The notes under the pieces: model-generated
Seen by the model: only the letters and a program-made list of their open reading frames with translations
Databases searched by the model: none
What the model was told of the DNA's origin: nothing
Assembly: GCA_030590765.1 (NCBI GenBank)
Contig: JAUVCP010000064.1
Span: 1 to 9,083 of the forward strand
Length of the DNA: 9,083 nucleotides
Reading direction: 5' to 3'
From: Flavobacteriaceae bacterium
Lineage (GTDB): Bacteria > Bacteroidota > Bacteroidia > Flavobacteriales > Flavobacteriaceae
Part shown: positions 1 to 7,204 of the stretch, in pieces
How positions within the stretch are numbered: the stretch's first letter is position 1
Layout of the letters: each line of letters opens with the position of its first letter
Program-made: the position numbers and the translations under genes

Positions 1-848
1 CTGTTCAAAGTCACTGGTTTGCTGTTGGAACCTCAGTTTCATGGGGTAGATCAGGTGTTGGAGTTGTTGCAACACAATCTTTTATTAATCCGGCTTACGG
101 TCCGGAAGGGTTTCAATTGATGGAAGAAGGAAAAAGTGCTACAGAATCTCTAAAAATATTAGTAGCAAAAGATGAAGCTAGAGATGTAAGGCAAGTTGCA
201 ATGCTGGATGTTCATGGCGATGTTTCCGCTTTTACAGGTGAGAAATGTATTGTTTATGCGAATCAGATCATTGGTGATAATTTTTCTGTTCAGGCCAATA
301 TGATGCTAACAGATAAAGTTGTTCCGGCAATGGCAAAAGCATTCCGAGAAAGCGAAAATTTACCCATTGCAGAAAGAATGATCAAAGTACTTAAAGCAGC
401 TCAAAAAGAAGGTGGAGATATTCGTGGAAAACAATCGGCAGCATTGCTTGTAGTTGGGCCAAATAAAGTAAAAGAACCATGGAAAGATAAAATCATTGAT
501 TTAAGAATTGATGATCATAAAGATCCGATTACTGAGTTGGAAAGATTACTAAATGTGCATCATGCCTATAAATTTATGAATAAAGGAGATCTGGCAGTGG
601 AGCATAATGATATGAAAACAGCATTAAAAGAATATGGTGCTGCACAAAAATTATTTCCTGAGAATCTGGAAATGAAATACTGGACAGCCATTGCACTGGC
701 AAATAATAAAGATTTTATAAAAGCACTTCCTATTTTTAAAGAAGTCTTTGAAAAAGATAAGAACTGGAAATTATTGACTGAAAGATTAACTAAATCGGGT
801 CTTTTAACGGTTTCGAATGAGGAATTGAAAAATATTTTATCACAGTAA
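1..848 (+). CDS. DUF1028 family protein (COG3342), 5'-truncated by window edge
   Basis: The reading frame is open from base 3, so the gene starts upstream of the window; 281 residues are visible. The first residues read VQSHWFAVGTSVSWG, a hallmark of the DUF1028 family, followed by VATQSFINPAYGPEG, GDNFSVQANMM (window residues ~91-101), GGDIRGKQSAALLVV (~137-151) and a DLRIDDHKDPITELERLL stretch (~166-183). After that comes a helical TPR-like tail (~196-253: repeated K/E-rich helices with ALKEY, WTAIALANN and ALPIFKEV). DUF1028 proteins are placed in the Ntn-hydrolase superfamily on fold grounds, but to my knowledge no substrate is established; many carry a C-terminal extension as here. The N-terminus, where an Ntn nucleophile would lie, is outside the window. 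An internal TTG at 117 is not a credible start, because family motifs lie before it. It appears to lead a four-gene same-strand cluster; the next gene begins 20 bases downstream. Confidence 0.9.
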   Translation, partial: VQSHWFAVGTSVSWGRSGVGVVATQSFINPAYGPEGFQLMEEGKSATESLKILVAKDEARDVRQVAMLDVHGDVSAFTGEKCIVYANQIIGDNFSVQANMMLTDKVVPAMAKAFRESENLPIAERMIKVLKAAQKEGGDIRGKQSAALLVVGPNKVKEPWKDKIIDLRIDDHKDPITELERLLNVHHAYKFMNKGDLAVEHNDMKTALKEYGAAQKLFPENLEMKYWTAIALANNKDFIKALPIFKEVFEKDKNWKLLTERLTKSGLLTVSNEELKNILSQ

Positions 849-868
849 GTTTAAGAAATTATGAATTT

Positions 869-1342
869 ATGAAAACCGCAACGGTAAGAGAACTAAAGAT
901 TGAATTACAATACAGGTCACAGATAGAACTTGTTGAACTTTGCTTACGTTTATCAAAATTTAAAAAGGAAAACAAAGAACTTCTTACTTATTTATTATTT
1001 GAACAAACCGATGAAGATGCATTTATTCTTGGTGTGAAACAAGAGGTAGAGGCAGATTTTAAATTGATTAATAGGAATAGTTATTTTTATATTAAAAAGA
1101 GTGTTAGAAAGATTTTACGGAATACCAAAAAGTATATCCGATATTCCAAAAAGAAAGAAACGGAAGTTGAATTGCTTCTGTATTTTTGCTGGGAATTAAA
1201 AGAGTTACAACCAAATTATAAAAGCAATGTTAGTCTGGTAAATATTTTTGACCGGCAAATTTTAAGTATAAAAAAAGCTATTGCAACTTTGCATGAAGAT
1301 CTGCAATATGATTACGGATTAGAGTTGGAAGAGTTGAGCTAA
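869..1342 (+). CDS. Conserved hypothetical protein, basic and mostly helical (157 aa)
   Basis: Function is unknown. The protein looks soluble, with no signal peptide or membrane segment. The N-terminal half is predicted helical and rich in Leu/Lys/Glu (ELVELCLRLSKFKKENKELL, residues ~19-39). A strongly basic patch follows at ~76-96 (IKKSVRKILRNTKKYIRYSKKK), then a hydrophobic helix ELLLYFCWELKEL (~101-113) and an acidic C-terminus (ELEELS). From memory, closely similar proteins occur in many Bacteroidota genomes without a name, which argues for a real gene. The basic patch could bind nucleic acid or an acidic surface, but this is only inference. The gene sits 20 bases after the DUF1028 gene and 23 bases before the PH-domain gene, on the same strand, so co-transcription is likely. 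No Shine-Dalgarno sequence is evident, only an A/T-rich leader. Confidence 0.8.
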   Translation: MKTATVRELKIELQYRSQIELVELCLRLSKFKKENKELLTYLLFEQTDEDAFILGVKQEVEADFKLINRNSYFYIKKSVRKILRNTKKYIRYSKKKETEVELLLYFCWELKELQPNYKSNVSLVNIFDRQILSIKKAIATLHEDLQYDYGLELEELS

Positions 1343-1365
1343 GTAAAAGACAAAAATTTAAAAAA

Positions 1366-1743
1366 ATGAGCATATTAAACAAATTATTAGGAAATGCAAG
1401 TATTGTTTCGCCGGAAGAATTAACCAAGAAATATGAAAAACTACTTATTGAAAATGAACAGGTAGAATTGGGTTTTAAATTATTTAGAGATGTATTTATG
1501 TTTACAAATAAACGACTGATAATTGTTGATGTTCAGGGTTTAACTGGAAGTAAAGTAGAATACAGATCGATGCCTTATAAAAATATATCAAGATTCTCAT
1601 TGGAAACTGCCGGAACTTTTGATTTGGATGCCGAGTTGAAAATATGGATTTCTGGTGAAAACTCGCCAACTGTAAGTAAAAAGTTCAATAAGAGTATTGA
1701 TGTTTATGAAGTTCAAAAGTTTTTGGCAGAAAAGGTGATGTAA
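1366..1743 (+). CDS. Bacterial PH domain-containing protein (bPH_1 / YvbH-like type)
   Basis: This 125-residue protein is almost entirely one bacterial pleckstrin-homology-like domain. The recognisable signature is RDVFMFTNKRLIIVDVQG (residues ~41-58), then TGSKVEYRSMPYKNISRFS (~60-78) and ETAGTFDLDAELKIWISG (~80-97), ending in a helix (VYEVQKFLAEKV) that caps the beta-barrel. Members of this family are small cytosolic proteins whose biochemical role is largely unassigned; a role at membranes or in protein oligomers is assumed from the fold. No signal peptide or membrane helix is seen. The gene lies 23 bases after the basic hypothetical gene and 31 bases before a two-membrane-segment protein, so the products may be co-expressed, but the sequence shows no direct functional link. 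Confidence 0.85.
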   Translation: MSILNKLLGNASIVSPEELTKKYEKLLIENEQVELGFKLFRDVFMFTNKRLIIVDVQGLTGSKVEYRSMPYKNISRFSLETAGTFDLDAELKIWISGENSPTVSKKFNKSIDVYEVQKFLAEKVM

Positions 1744-1774
1744 GATATATGGAATTTTAATCCTTTGAAAAAAC

Positions 1775-2197
1775 ATGAAAACAGTAACATTTAAAAGACC
1801 CGTAGAGAGTTTTAGTCAAAATTTAACCTATAAAGTTTTTATTGGAGATAAAAAGCTTACTGAATTGAAAAACGGAGAAGAAAAGCTTATAGAAATACCT
1901 AGTGAAAATGAAAATATGTTTCTTAAGGCTAAAATGTATGGGTGGTTTGGAAGTAAAAAAGTTGTATTAAGTCAATTGTCCCAAAATGAAAGTTTAACTA
2001 TTAGTGGAAATAAATTTTTAAATAGAATAGCACCTTTTGTGGGCCCCATAATAATTGTTTCAGGAATGATGTGGATTTTGAGCAATAACGATTTTATAAA
2101 ACATTTTGGATTGGGTTTGTTTATTACTTGGCTTCTTATTGCAATTTGGATTTTGACTTTCGGTGGAAATAATTGGTTGAATATTAAAAAGGAATAA
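1775..2197 (+). CDS. Small protein with N-terminal beta-rich domain and two membrane segments (140 aa)
   Basis: I do not recognise a named family. Residues 1-80 look like a soluble, strand-rich domain with charged turns (VFIGDKKLTELKNGEEKLIEIP at ~21-42, then FLKAKMYGWFGSKKVVLSQL). The pattern 'x-I-x-G-x-K-x-x-x-L-K-N-G-E' resembles small beta-sandwich domains that carry a bound or imported label, but the similarity is weak. Two hydrophobic stretches follow: ~85-102 (IAPFVGPIIIVSGMMWIL) and ~111-130 (FGLGLFITWLLIAIWILTFG), with a short polar loop between them and a basic tail (LNIKKE). There is no cleavable signal peptide at the start, so the N-terminal domain and the tail probably lie on the same side, likely the cytoplasm. 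It is the last gene of the plus-strand cluster and is convergent with uvrB. Confidence 0.75.
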   Translation: MKTVTFKRPVESFSQNLTYKVFIGDKKLTELKNGEEKLIEIPSENENMFLKAKMYGWFGSKKVVLSQLSQNESLTISGNKFLNRIAPFVGPIIIVSGMMWILSNNDFIKHFGLGLFITWLLIAIWILTFGGNNWLNIKKE

Positions 2198-2228
2198 TAC
2201 ACTTTAGTCATTTTTATAATAGTGTGGC

Positions 2229-2338
2229 CTTTGTGCAACTCAGTGAAAAACCTCTGTGACTCTTTGTGAATAGACCTCCCCATCCATTCAGACGGGTATT
2301 ACACAGAGTTGCACATAGAAAAACAAAGTTTCTCAGAG
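2229..2338. repeat. Degenerate inverted repeat of CTTTGTG/CTCTGTG-type heptamers
   Basis: The left arm contains four related heptamers: CTTTGTG (2229-2235), CTCAGTG (2239-2245), CTCTGTG (2252-2258) and CTTTGTG (2262-2268). The right arm contains their complements: CACAGAG (2302-2308), CACATAG (2312-2318), AACAAAG (2322-2328) and CTCAGAG (2332-2338), spaced at a regular ten bases. Read on the minus strand, the right arm gives CTCTGAG, CTTTGTT, CTATGTG and CTCTGTG, so the arms are imperfectly inverted around a spacer of about 33 bases. CTTTGTG/CTCTGTG repeats of this kind are, from memory, common between genes in Bacteroidota genomes. The repeat lies between convergent genes, where a bidirectional transcription end or a decayed palindromic element would both fit. 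No T-tract typical of an intrinsic terminator follows either arm. The rest of 2198-2440 shows no gene that I can support. Confidence 0.6.
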
Positions 2339-2440
2339 AAATTTAGGGCTCCAACTAATATTGGATTACATAAAAATAGTAATTCTACATCATTCTAAAC
2401 ATAACCTGCAATTTAATGTTCGGAGTGTTTTTTAGTTTAA

Positions 2441-4429
2441 TCACAAATAACCCTGCAACTCCTTAATCTCATCTCTTAATTTTGCTGCAATTAAAAAATC
2501 CAAAGCTTTTGCTGCTTTCTCCATGTTCTTTCTTTTTTCTCGGATACGTTTTTCAATTTCGGGTTTAGCAAGGTATTGCAAATCTACATCAGCTGCCTGT
2601 GCATTTGCTTCATCATATTGATAGGTAGCAATTTCTTTTTTTGTCAAAGCATTATCAATATTTTTTTTGATCTGTGTAGGAGTGATATTGTTTTGGGTAT
2701 TGTATTCAATTTGTTTTTCTCTTCTTCTATTCGTTTCATCAATAGTAAGTTGCATACTCTTTGTGACCTTGTCTGCATACATGATGGCTTTACCATTTAT
2801 ATTTCTTGCAGCTCTACCAATGGTTTGTGTTAATGATCTGTGGCTGCGTAAAAAACCTTCTTTATCCGCATCTAAAATAGCGACCAATGAAACTTCTGGT
2901 AAGTCCAGTCCCTCTCGTAATAGATTAACCCCGATTAAAACATCAAATATACCTTTACGGAGGTCATGCATAATTTCAACACGTTCCAAAGTATCTACAT
3001 CAGAATGAATATAACGACAACGAATTTGGATTCTACTCAGATATTTAGTTAGTTCTTCTGCCATTCGTTTGGTTAAAGTAGTAACCAAAATACGCTCATC
3101 CTTTTCAATGCGCACATGAATTTCTTCGATTAGATCATCAATTTGATTTAAACTTGGACGCACTTCAATTTCCGGATCCGGCAAGCCAGTTGGACGAATG
3201 ACCTGTTCCACGAAAACACCTTCTGTTTGTTGTAGTTCATAATCAGCAGGAGTAGCACTGATATAAATCACCTGATTTTGTATTTCTTCAAATTCTTCAA
3301 ATTTCAAAGGTCGGTTATCCATAGCTGCAGGCAGTCGAAATCCGTATTCCACCAGATTCTCTTTACGTGATCTGTCGCCGCCATACATGGCATGGGTTTG
3401 CGGTATGGTTACGTGACTTTCGTCCACCAACATCAAATAATCGTTAGGAAAATAATCCAGTAAACAGAAAGGTCTTGTACCTGGGGCTCTTCCGTCAAGG
3501 TAACGGGAATAATTTTCAATTCCACTGCAATATCCAAGTTCACGGATCATTTCCAGATCGAATTCCGTTCTTTCTTTTAGTCTTTTTGCTTCTAAACCTT
3601 TGCCTATTTCTTTAAAATAATCTACCTGTTTTACCATGTCATCCTGAATTTGATGGATGGCATTTTGTAAAACATCTGGAGAGGTAACAAATAAATTTGC
3701 CGGATAGATATTTAAAACTTCAAAAGTATCAATGATCTGATTATTGGTCAGATCAAAACTTTCAATTTCTTCGATTTCATCTCCAAAAAAGTGAACTCTA
3801 AATCCGTAATCTCCATAAGAAGGATAAATGGTTATGGTATCTCCTTTTACACGAAATGAACCACTTTTAGCCTCAGCATCTGTACTGGAATACAAACTTG
3901 TAACCAGATTGTGTAAAAATTTAGTACGGGCAATTACCTGATCTACTTTTATGGTAATTACATTTTTTTTGAACTCCACAGGATTCCCGATGCCATACAA
4001 GCAGGAAACAGAGGCAACCACCAAAACATCTCTTCTTCCCGAAAGGAGTGCAGAAGTGGTACTTAGCCGCATACGTTCAATTTCATCATTGATGGAAAGG
4101 TCTTTTTCAATATATAATCCGGTAGTTGGAATATATGCTTCCGGTTGGTAATAATCATAATAGGAAACAAAATACTCTACCGCATTGTCAGGAAAAAATT
4201 GCTTAAATTCAGAATATAATTGCGCAGCTAAAGTTTTGTTATGAGCTAAAACCAAGGTTGGTTTTTGCACCTTTTCAATAACATTGGCTACCGTAAAAGT
4301 TTTACCAGAACCTGTAACTCCAAGTAATACCTGATACTTTTCATGATCTTCAATTCCTTGTGTCAATTGATCGATCGCCTGAGGTTGATCTCCGGTTGGT
4401 TTAAATTCTGATTCAAGTGAAAAATCCAT
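2441..4429 (-). CDS. uvrB: Excinuclease ABC subunit B (UvrB)
   Basis: UvrB is the damage-verifying helicase-like subunit of nucleotide excision repair; with UvrA it scans DNA, then it loads UvrC for dual incision in the cytoplasm. The 662 residues match full length (the E. coli protein is slightly longer). Visible motifs are the conserved N-terminus SEFKPTGDQPQAI (7-19), Walker A GVTGSGKT (37-44), the DNA-clamping beta-hairpin with YYDYYQPEAYIP (90-101), Walker B-region DESH (336-339), TTLTKRMAEELTKYL (450-464), REGLDLPEVSL (505-515), helicase motif VI QTIGRAARN (535-543) and a C-terminal UVR domain (~622-657, AAKALDFLIAAKLRDEIKEL) that contacts UvrC. The start at 4429 is fixed by family conservation of the N-terminus. 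It is transcribed alone, convergent with the upstream cluster and divergent from the secreted protein gene. No frameshift or missing key residue is seen. Confidence 0.98.
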   Translation of the reverse strand: MDFSLESEFKPTGDQPQAIDQLTQGIEDHEKYQVLLGVTGSGKTFTVANVIEKVQKPTLVLAHNKTLAAQLYSEFKQFFPDNAVEYFVSYYDYYQPEAYIPTTGLYIEKDLSINDEIERMRLSTTSALLSGRRDVLVVASVSCLYGIGNPVEFKKNVITIKVDQVIARTKFLHNLVTSLYSSTDAEAKSGSFRVKGDTITIYPSYGDYGFRVHFFGDEIEEIESFDLTNNQIIDTFEVLNIYPANLFVTSPDVLQNAIHQIQDDMVKQVDYFKEIGKGLEAKRLKERTEFDLEMIRELGYCSGIENYSRYLDGRAPGTRPFCLLDYFPNDYLMLVDESHVTIPQTHAMYGGDRSRKENLVEYGFRLPAAMDNRPLKFEEFEEIQNQVIYISATPADYELQQTEGVFVEQVIRPTGLPDPEIEVRPSLNQIDDLIEEIHVRIEKDERILVTTLTKRMAEELTKYLSRIQIRCRYIHSDVDTLERVEIMHDLRKGIFDVLIGVNLLREGLDLPEVSLVAILDADKEGFLRSHRSLTQTIGRAARNINGKAIMYADKVTKSMQLTIDETNRRREKQIEYNTQNNITPTQIKKNIDNALTKKEIATYQYDEANAQAADVDLQYLAKPEIEKRIREKRKNMEKAAKALDFLIAAKLRDEIKELQGYL

Positions 4430-4433
4430 TTTA

Positions 4434-4441
4434 CAAAAATA
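4434..4441 (-). promoter_or_regulatory. Candidate -7 element upstream of uvrB
   Basis: On the minus strand the bases read TATTTTTG, a perfect match to the Bacteroidota -7 consensus TAnnTTTG. It ends only four bases before the uvrB ATG, so a promoter here would give an almost leaderless mRNA. No good -33 TTG is placed 17-20 bases upstream (only a TTTC). The match is therefore suggestive rather than firm. Confidence 0.3.
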
Positions 4442-4476
4442 GTGTAATTTGCATGGAAATATATAATTTAATTTTT

Positions 4477-5013
4477 ATGAAGTTTTTAGTTTTTGTAATT
4501 CTATTTTTTAGCTCAAATTTCTGTTCTTTTGCTCAGAATAGTTTTCCAGAAAGTTGGGCTGGAAATTATAAAGGAGAGCTGTTAATCTATGGAGTGGATT
4601 CTGTAAAAATGAAGGTAAATATGGAATTAAATATCTCATCAACAAAAAAGGATTCTATTTTTAACTGGACAATTATTTATGATCATAAAGGGAAAAAGGA
4701 TGTACGTGCCTATGAATTAATCGTTGTGAACAGAGATAAGGGTTTGTACAGAATAGATGAAAATAATTCCATTATTATTGAAGCTTATTTGCGTAACAAT
4801 AGAGTATTGACGAGCTTTTTTAAGGTTTCAGAAAGTTTTATCATTGCTACCTATACCAACGAAAATGAAAATTTGATCTTTGAGATTATATCTGCTAAAT
4901 CTGATCCTGAAAGTATTTCAGGAAATACCAAGCAAGGTGAAGAAGAAATTCAAGAAGTAACTACATTTCCAGTTAATGGAAGGCAAAGGGCAATTCTAGA
5001 AAAGAATTTTTAA
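4477..5013 (+). CDS. Secreted protein of unknown function, probably all-beta (178 aa)
   Basis: The chosen start (ATG 4477) gives a classic signal peptide: MKFLVFVILFFSSNFCSFAQ, with likely signal-peptidase I cleavage after Ala19. In-frame ATGs at 4453 and 4417 are possible, but 4417 lies inside uvrB and adds a polar leader. The cysteine before the cleavage site lacks a convincing lipobox, so a soluble periplasmic or secreted protein is more likely than a lipoprotein. The mature region starts SFPESWAGNYKGELLIYG and continues as alternating strand-like segments (KMKVNMELNI, FNWTIIYDHKGKK, YRIDENNSIIIEAYL, NLIFEIISAK), which suggests a beta-barrel, perhaps calycin/lipocalin-like; that fold is an inference. 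Similar proteins of this type are, from memory, found across Bacteroidota without assigned function. The gene is divergent from uvrB with a 47-base gap. Confidence 0.8.
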   Translation: MKFLVFVILFFSSNFCSFAQNSFPESWAGNYKGELLIYGVDSVKMKVNMELNISSTKKDSIFNWTIIYDHKGKKDVRAYELIVVNRDKGLYRIDENNSIIIEAYLRNNRVLTSFFKVSESFIIATYTNENENLIFEIISAKSDPESISGNTKQGEEEIQEVTTFPVNGRQRAILEKNF

Positions 5014-5072
5014 AAATTAATGATTCTTTAATTTTTTCTCATAAAAACTCAATTAATGTTAATAGAAACACA

Positions 5073-5101
5073 TTGTTAATAGGAATAAACTCTTATTTTA
5101 G
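5073..5101 (+). promoter_or_regulatory. Candidate Bacteroidota promoter for the symporter operon
   Basis: A TTG (5073-5075) is followed after 18 bases by TATTTTAG (5094-5101), which differs from the -7 consensus TAnnTTTG at one position. Transcription would begin near 5107, leaving a leader of about 13 bases before the ATG at 5120. The arrangement and spacing fit the -33/-7 promoters known from Flavobacterium and Bacteroides. The region 5014-5119 contains no other gene. Confidence 0.5.
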
Positions 5102-5119
5102 CAATTAAAAATTTGAATT

Positions 5120-5377
5120 ATGAATTACAAAGAAAGAGCAAAAGCATATTGGAAAGAAAATCTTCGATATCTGCTAATATTATTATTAATATGGTTCTTA
5201 GTGTCTTATGTTTTTGGAATATTGTTGGTTGAGCAACTAAATACGATCAAAATAGGTGGATTTAAATTGGGATTTTGGTTTGCTCAGCAAGGCTCAATGT
5301 ATGTATTTGTTATCTTAATATTCGTGTATATTGGATTAATGAGCAGATTGGATAAGAAATATGGATTTAATGAGTAA
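5120..5377 (+). CDS. Sodium/substrate symporter small subunit (DUF4212 family)
   Basis: This 85-residue membrane protein belongs to the DUF4212 / Na_symport_sm family. Hallmarks are an N-terminal AKAYWKENLRYLLILLLIWF (8-26) and a second conserved segment KLGFWFAQQGSMYVFVILIFVYI (49-71), giving two membrane helices (~17-38 and ~56-74) with a polar loop between. It ends with the basic segment MSRLDKKYGFNE. In this family the small subunit is encoded directly before a large SSS-family transporter, as here, with a 24-base gap. The small protein is assumed to support the large subunit's assembly or activity, but its exact role is not known. A candidate promoter lies just upstream, making this the first gene of the operon. 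Confidence 0.93.
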   Translation: MNYKERAKAYWKENLRYLLILLLIWFLVSYVFGILLVEQLNTIKIGGFKLGFWFAQQGSMYVFVILIFVYIGLMSRLDKKYGFNE

Positions 5378-5401
5378 CCTATTTTAAGATAAATCAGTAG
5401 T

Positions 5402-7108
5402 ATGGGAATATTAACATGGACATGGATACTTGTTGGAATATCATTTGCATTATATATTGGTATAGCGATTTGGGCCAGAGCAGGATCATCAAAAGAATTT
5501 TATGTAGCAGGTGGTGGAGTACCTCCAATTTTAAACGGTATGGCTACAGCAGCAGACTGGATGTCGGCAGCATCATTTATATCTTTGGCAGGAATTGTGT
5601 CTTTTACAGGATATGATGGATCTGTTTATTTAATGGGATGGACAGGTGGTTATGTGCTTTTGGCATTATTACTGGCACCATACTTAAGGAAATTTGGGAA
5701 ATTCACAGTACCTGATTTTATTGGAGATAGATACTATTCTAATACAGCAAGGATCGTCGCGGTAATAGCTGCTTTAGTTGTTTCATTTACCTACGTAGCC
5801 GGTCAGATGAGAGGAGTAGGAATTGTTTTTTCAAGATATCTGGAGGTTGATATAAATACAGGTGTATACATTGGTATGGCTATCGTTTTATTTTATGCAG
5901 TTTTAGGAGGCATGAAAGGAATTACGTATACACAGGTTGCACAATATTGTGTATTGATCTTTGCCTTTATGGTTCCTGCAATATTTATCTCTATACAAAT
6001 GACAGGTAATGCCATTCCTCAATTAGGATTTGGTTCTGCTGGAGAAGATGGCGTTTATTTATTGGATAAATTAGATGGATTACAACGTGAATTAGGATTC
6101 AACGAATATACTTCAGGTAGTAAATCAACAATTGATGTTTTTGCAATTACTGTTGCGCTTATGGTTGGAACAGCAGGTTTACCACACGTTATTGTTAGGT
6201 TTTTTACAGTACCTAAAGTAAAAGATGCCCGTAAATCTGCTGGCTGGGCATTACTTTTTATCGCGATATTATATACAACTATACCTGCGGTAGCTCTTTT
6301 TGCAAGAACAAATTTAATTGAAACTGTTAGTGAAAAGAAATATCAAGATCTACCCCAATGGTTTGCTAACTGGGAAAAAACAGGCTTGTTAAAATTTGAT
6401 GATAAAAATGGAGATGGTGTTGTACAATATGTTGGTGATAAATCTAAAAATGAATTAACTATTGATCGTGATATCATGGTTTTGGCAAATCCGGAAATTG
6501 CACAATTACCCAACTGGGTAATTGCATTAGTAGGAGCAGGAGGTCTGGCAGCAGCTTTGTCAACAGCAGCTGGTTTGCTTTTGGTTATTGCCTCTTCAGT
6601 TTCTCATGACTTGATCAAAAAAGTATTCAATCCAAATATTACTGAAAAGCAAGAACTTGTTGCAGCAAGATTAAGTGCAGCAGTTGCTGTGGTTATTGCA
6701 GGTTATTTTGGTATCAATCCACCGGGATTTGTCGCCGCGGTCGTTGCGCTAGCATTTGGGCTGGCAGCAGCATCCTTCTTCCCTGCAATTATACTTGGTA
6801 TTTTTGACAAAAGAATGAATAAGGAAGGTGCCATTACTGGAATGATTGTAGGACTTTCATTAATGATTCTTTATATGTTGAAATTCAAATTTGGTATTTT
6901 TGATGGAGGGAAAGCAGCAGTGGCCGAATTAAAATCAGATTGGTTTCTTGGAATTTCACCTGAAGGATTTGGAACAATTGCAATGATTGTCAATTTTGTA
7001 GTATCCATTATTGTTTCTAAATTTACATCTGCACCACCAAAAGAAGTACAAAATATAGTTGAAGATATTAGAATTCCTTCTGGAGTTGGAGAGGCTTTAG
7101 ATCATTAA
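5402..7108 (+). CDS. Sodium:solute symporter large subunit, VC_2705/ActP-like (SSS family)
   Basis: The 568-residue protein belongs to the solute:sodium symporter family and probably couples Na+ entry to uptake of a small organic acid. Family features are KEFYVAGGGVPPILNGMATAADWMSAASF (residues 31-59), GGMKGITYTQVAQYCVL (169-185), a RFFTVPKVKDARKSAGWAL segment (266-284) and GLAAALSTAAGLLLVIASSVSHDLIKK (381-407), together with about 13 hydrophobic helices. A hydrophilic loop at ~301-360 contains an EF-hand-like sequence DKNGDGVVQYVGD (334-346). The adjacent DUF4212 gene identifies the two-gene VC_2705 subtype rather than single-gene ActP. Acetate is a reasonable guess because relatives are often annotated as acetate or 'cation/acetate' symporters, but the substrate cannot be read from sequence and no acetyl-CoA synthetase is in the window. 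Length and motifs are intact. Confidence 0.93.
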   Translation: MGILTWTWILVGISFALYIGIAIWARAGSSKEFYVAGGGVPPILNGMATAADWMSAASFISLAGIVSFTGYDGSVYLMGWTGGYVLLALLLAPYLRKFGKFTVPDFIGDRYYSNTARIVAVIAALVVSFTYVAGQMRGVGIVFSRYLEVDINTGVYIGMAIVLFYAVLGGMKGITYTQVAQYCVLIFAFMVPAIFISIQMTGNAIPQLGFGSAGEDGVYLLDKLDGLQRELGFNEYTSGSKSTIDVFAITVALMVGTAGLPHVIVRFFTVPKVKDARKSAGWALLFIAILYTTIPAVALFARTNLIETVSEKKYQDLPQWFANWEKTGLLKFDDKNGDGVVQYVGDKSKNELTIDRDIMVLANPEIAQLPNWVIALVGAGGLAAALSTAAGLLLVIASSVSHDLIKKVFNPNITEKQELVAARLSAAVAVVIAGYFGINPPGFVAAVVALAFGLAAASFFPAIILGIFDKRMNKEGAITGMIVGLSLMILYMLKFKFGIFDGGKAAVAELKSDWFLGISPEGFGTIAMIVNFVVSIIVSKFTSAPPKEVQNIVEDIRIPSGVGEALDH

Positions 7109-7204
7109 TTCATGAGAATTATTATTATAATCTGATTGAGTGTTATCAATAGGATGAACCAATAATAATTTTTAACATTTTTGTAATAATTTGAATTTCG
7201 AAGA

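Noticed and set aside
2199..2225. Small hairpin ACACT/AGTGT after the two-membrane-segment gene
   Set aside because: The stem is only five base pairs with a 17-base loop and no following T-run, so it is not a convincing terminator.
1972..2283. Minus-strand open frame of about 100 codons opposite the end of the two-membrane-segment gene
   Set aside because: It overlaps a better-supported gene antisense, has no recognisable motif, and runs into the inverted repeat region; it looks like a shadow of the AT-rich coding strand.
2576..4151. Several plus-strand open frames inside uvrB
   Set aside because: They are antisense to a full-length conserved uvrB and have hydrophobic, motif-free translations expected from the complement of its codons.
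4417..4476. Longer N-termini for the secreted protein (starts at 4417 or 4453)
   Set aside because: They overlap or crowd the uvrB start and place extra residues before an otherwise textbook signal peptide beginning at 4477. The 4453 start remains possible.
7117..7170. Possible terminator after the symporter: AATTATTATT (7117-7126) matched by AATAATAATT (7161-7170) followed by T
   Set aside because: The ten-base stem is entirely A-T with a loop of about 34 bases, so it would be unstable; such matches arise easily in DNA this AT-rich.
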